This document shows, piece after piece, positions 62,001 through 64,000 of a stretch of 64,000 bases of DNA. A program made the position numbers and the translations under genes. The DNA is from Acheta domesticus (lineage: Eukaryota > Arthropoda > Insecta > Orthoptera > Gryllidae), in assembly GCA_031308135.1 (NCBI GenBank), contig JAHLJT010000631.1:36457579-36521578 (forward strand), given 5' to 3'. The notes beneath the pieces were generated by a model. That model made no database searches. It was not told where the DNA came from and saw only the letters and a program-made list of their open reading frames with translations. Position 1 is the first letter of the stretch; every line of letters starts with the position of its first letter.

Positions 62001-62275
62001 TTATCAATTATAGGCTTAGGCAATGTACTGCTAACAGATTTTATAATTCCTGCATGTTTTTTTGGCTTATACTCTCCTTTTTCGATCGAATCCAATACAT
62101 CTTGATTGATTACAGTAGATAACCTGGGTCGACTCCCATACTAAATGTGAACAATCAATGTAAATAATGGGCAAACAATCATAAAGAATTGAGGTTGGAA
62201 TCTACATTTAAATGCCATGAAATACTTACATTTCGAAAAAAATCCAAGAAAGTTGACGGCCTTTCTCGCAGACAT
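59003..62275 (-). CDS. METTL17: METTL17 (Rsm22-like), mitochondrial ribosome assembly factor
   Basis: METTL17 acts in mitochondria on assembly of the small ribosomal subunit and carries a methyltransferase fold and an iron-sulfur cluster. Exons on minus: 62275-62230 (probable), 62140-61981, 61909-61778, 60561-60294, 60207-60045, 59966-59823, 59745-59659, 59584-59449, 59369-59231, 59132-59003 (stop TAA). All have AG/GT borders and phases agree from the second exon on. About 467 codons, close to the human length. Diagnostic parts: QYLNSRHLPCEEDELRNRY, the SAM-site motif LFDFGSGVGSVTW, EYFCVDASASMNELANL, GYFYRQFLPASH, and YKCARASHWGDLLP. Cluster-type cysteines remain (CPHDKPC, HTPC, CRMC). The first exon starts MSARKAVNFLGFF, a plausible mitochondrial presequence, but ends one base out of phase with the next exon, after a run of seven T. 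Identification is firm; exon 1 is tentative. Confidence 0.93.
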
Positions 62276-63030
62276 AGAAAAAATAATTCTTTCGATAAAC
62301 ATCTACGCACATTTAAATGCAACGGTGCCATGGCACATTGGATTTAAATGCAGAGGAGAATGTGACCCTCCCAAAAGAAAATTCAACCTTTGCGAAATTT
62401 TGTTTTCTCATGCTGAAGTTTGCAACTCTGCTAAAGTTCAACCAATGTTCGACGAGGAAACTAATATGAGTTATCATATCGTCGTTCTGAGTGGTTCCCT
62501 CACAAATTGCAATCTGCACCTTCATCTGTTACTACGACCAGTATTCGTCAAATCGCCGAAGACAGTATAAGCAACCTTAAAGTTAAGATCAACTAAAAAT
62601 GAAGCAAATTGTCCAATTCGGATTTAGTCATTGTTTAATGTAAGCTAAGTTAAAGTGTTCGCGTAGTCTCTATTTGTTATAATTTGACATTGAAGTGTGA
62701 AGTGTACAAATGGTGCGGTTAGAACAAATTTCTTTCGTAAATCGTGTTTAATTTTACTGATTACTTTGAAGCTGTCGTCCAGTTGACGTTTAATGCAATG
62801 AATACTTTTCGTTCAGTTATAGAATGTTTTTTTTAAATCACAATTTTTCAAGTAGAGAGCCTCGGAACAGTGTTCTTGTTGTTTCAGCTTTAAAGAGACA
62901 ATTATCGAAGAGCTGTTGTAATTGTTTTAGTTAGGTTAAGGAGGAATAATGAATAAATATTCAAGTAATTATCATTGTTGTTATAGAGTAATTTTCTGTT
63001 TCTAAAGCTGTTGACATATAGTTCATTAAC
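62276..63030. promoter_or_regulatory. head-to-head intergenic region between METTL17 and XPR1
   Basis: Only 755 bp separate the two start codons, which point away from each other. Both 5' UTRs and promoters must lie here (unless further upstream exons exist). No TATA box, NRF-1 site or CpG richness stands out. A bidirectional promoter is inferred from the layout alone. Confidence 0.55.
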
Positions 63031-63335
63031 ATGAAGTTCACGGAGCACTTAAGTGCTCATATAACTCCGGAATGGAGGAAACAGTATATTAATTATGAGG
63101 TAAGATAAACTTTACCTTCATAATGAGTTGTCATGAAGTAAACAAGATTTTATTTGGTTTCTTGTTTTCCTGTGTGATTAGGAAATGAAGGCAATGTTAT
63201 ATGCAGCGGTTGAACAAGCTCCCTCTGCTGAATTAGTTGAGCCTGAAGTGCTAACACGATACTTTGCCAAATTTGATGAACAATTCTTTCATTATTGTGA
63301 CAAAGAATTGACCAAAATTAATACCTTTTATTCAG
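63031..63335 (+). CDS. XPR1: XPR1 phosphate exporter, first two coding exons (SPX domain start)
   Basis: XPR1 is a plasma-membrane phosphate exporter with an N-terminal cytosolic SPX domain that senses inositol pyrophosphates and a C-terminal membrane/EXS domain. Exon 1 (63031-63099) encodes [20 protein letters not shown] plus NYE, almost identical to the conserved family start. A GTAAGA donor follows; after a short intron, GATTAG opens exon 2 (63182-63335), with [17 protein letters not shown] then [14 protein letters not shown] and [11 protein letters not shown], the SPX core. The exon ends in phase 1 at GTAAG. The remaining exons lie to the right of the window. The start codon is fixed by homology to the invariant MKF opening. 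It is divergent from METTL17. Vertebrate XPR1 is also known as a retrovirus receptor, not implied here. Confidence 0.95.
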
Positions 63336-64000
63336 GTAAGAATCCTTCATTTTTAAATTATGTGTATTGCTTTTTCTCCTTTACTATTTAAGTTAATTAT
63401 AGTAATATTAAATCACTTTTTTGTTAAAATATACTTTGAAATGGCAAATTAAACTTAATTCCATGACTGAAGATTTTATAATTTTCTGGTTTATCATGTC
63501 CTTTTGTATTATTAAATTTAAGATGGTCAAATTAATTCTTTGTTGCCTCTTAAGGGTTATTTGTTTGGTTAGACATTAAAAGAAATTAGTGAGAACAAAA
63601 TGTGAAACCTAAATGTGCTGAAGTCATTAAAAAATACACTAAAAAGGGGACATTTTTTTTTTTTAAATCTTGATTTAGAGAAGTGATTTCAGAGATAAAC
63701 ATTCTCTTTTCTCGTTATTTCAAACATTGGACTTTTTTTAGTCATGAATGATGTGATGGGAGAAATGTTCAAAAGGTTCAAAGAGCTTTTATAATGGCAT
63801 ACTGTATTTCCCACAAATTATAATTCATTTATTTCATTCTGCATTGGATTGAAGAGTATCTATCGATAAAAATAATTGAAATGTTCAGTTTCTTTTCACA
63901 GCTGAGTTACTTCCACTCATAGATGGTTTTATATGCTCTCTCATTTCTCTTCCCTCTCTCTTTCTCTCTCTTGTCTCTCTCTTCTGTTTCTTCTCTCTCC
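63336..64000 (+). other. start of XPR1 intron 2, ending in a CT-rich run
   Basis: AT-rich intron DNA. From about 63938 to the window end it becomes a CTCTCT-rich pyrimidine tract, a microsatellite or a polypyrimidine tract. Confidence 0.7.

Noticed and set aside
62313..62525. Minus-strand 70-codon frame upstream of METTL17 as its N-terminus
   Set aside because: It ends in a stop before the first junction and shows no presequence features; the frame at 62275-62230 with a clean donor fits better.

Overview
The window looks like animal nuclear DNA, most likely from an insect with a large, AT-rich, repeat-rich genome. The reasons are spliced genes with GT-AG introns, a 10.7 kb intron, LINEs, tRNA-derived SINEs, a piggyBac relic and many microsatellites. 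A hemimetabolous (perhaps polyneopteran) insect is an inference from genome style only, and I cannot name the species. One 100-N scaffold gap lies at 34669-34768.

Left part (1-33.5 kb): no convincing host gene. It holds a decayed piggyBac transposase with an intron and its 5' terminus (204-2503), three full-length copies of a roughly 500-bp tRNA-derived SINE plus a truncated one (two further along their length in the same family are scattered on both strands), tRNA-like fragments, a 25-bp-arm hairpin (16462-16517), a perfect 15 x 20-bp tandem array inside a GC-rich island (24.7-25.8 kb), and repeated isolated GC-rich islands in an AT-rich background.

Middle (33.5-54.4 kb): an almost complete but frameshifted I/Jockey-type LINE with RNase H and a 12-bp target-site duplication (33531-39320). 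It is followed by a plus-strand gene for a SIAH/SINA-like RING E3 ubiquitin ligase, with three visible GC-rich exons at 40778-41227, 51943-52266 and 53912-54416. Its first intron contains a tandem duplication of its own 5' splice-site region, a LINE 3' remnant, a Dong/R4-like LINE with a restriction-like endonuclease set between (TAA)n runs, and an 830-bp TTC/TAC microsatellite that abuts the next acceptor. The third exon needs a one-base frame change to read the whole TRAF-like domain.

Right part (57-64 kb): METTL17 (mitoribosome assembly factor, minus strand, nine clear exons plus a probable first exon) and XPR1 (SPX-domain phosphate exporter, plus strand, first two coding exons) are arranged head to head, with 755 bp between their start codons, suggesting a shared bidirectional promoter. 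XPR1 continues beyond the window.
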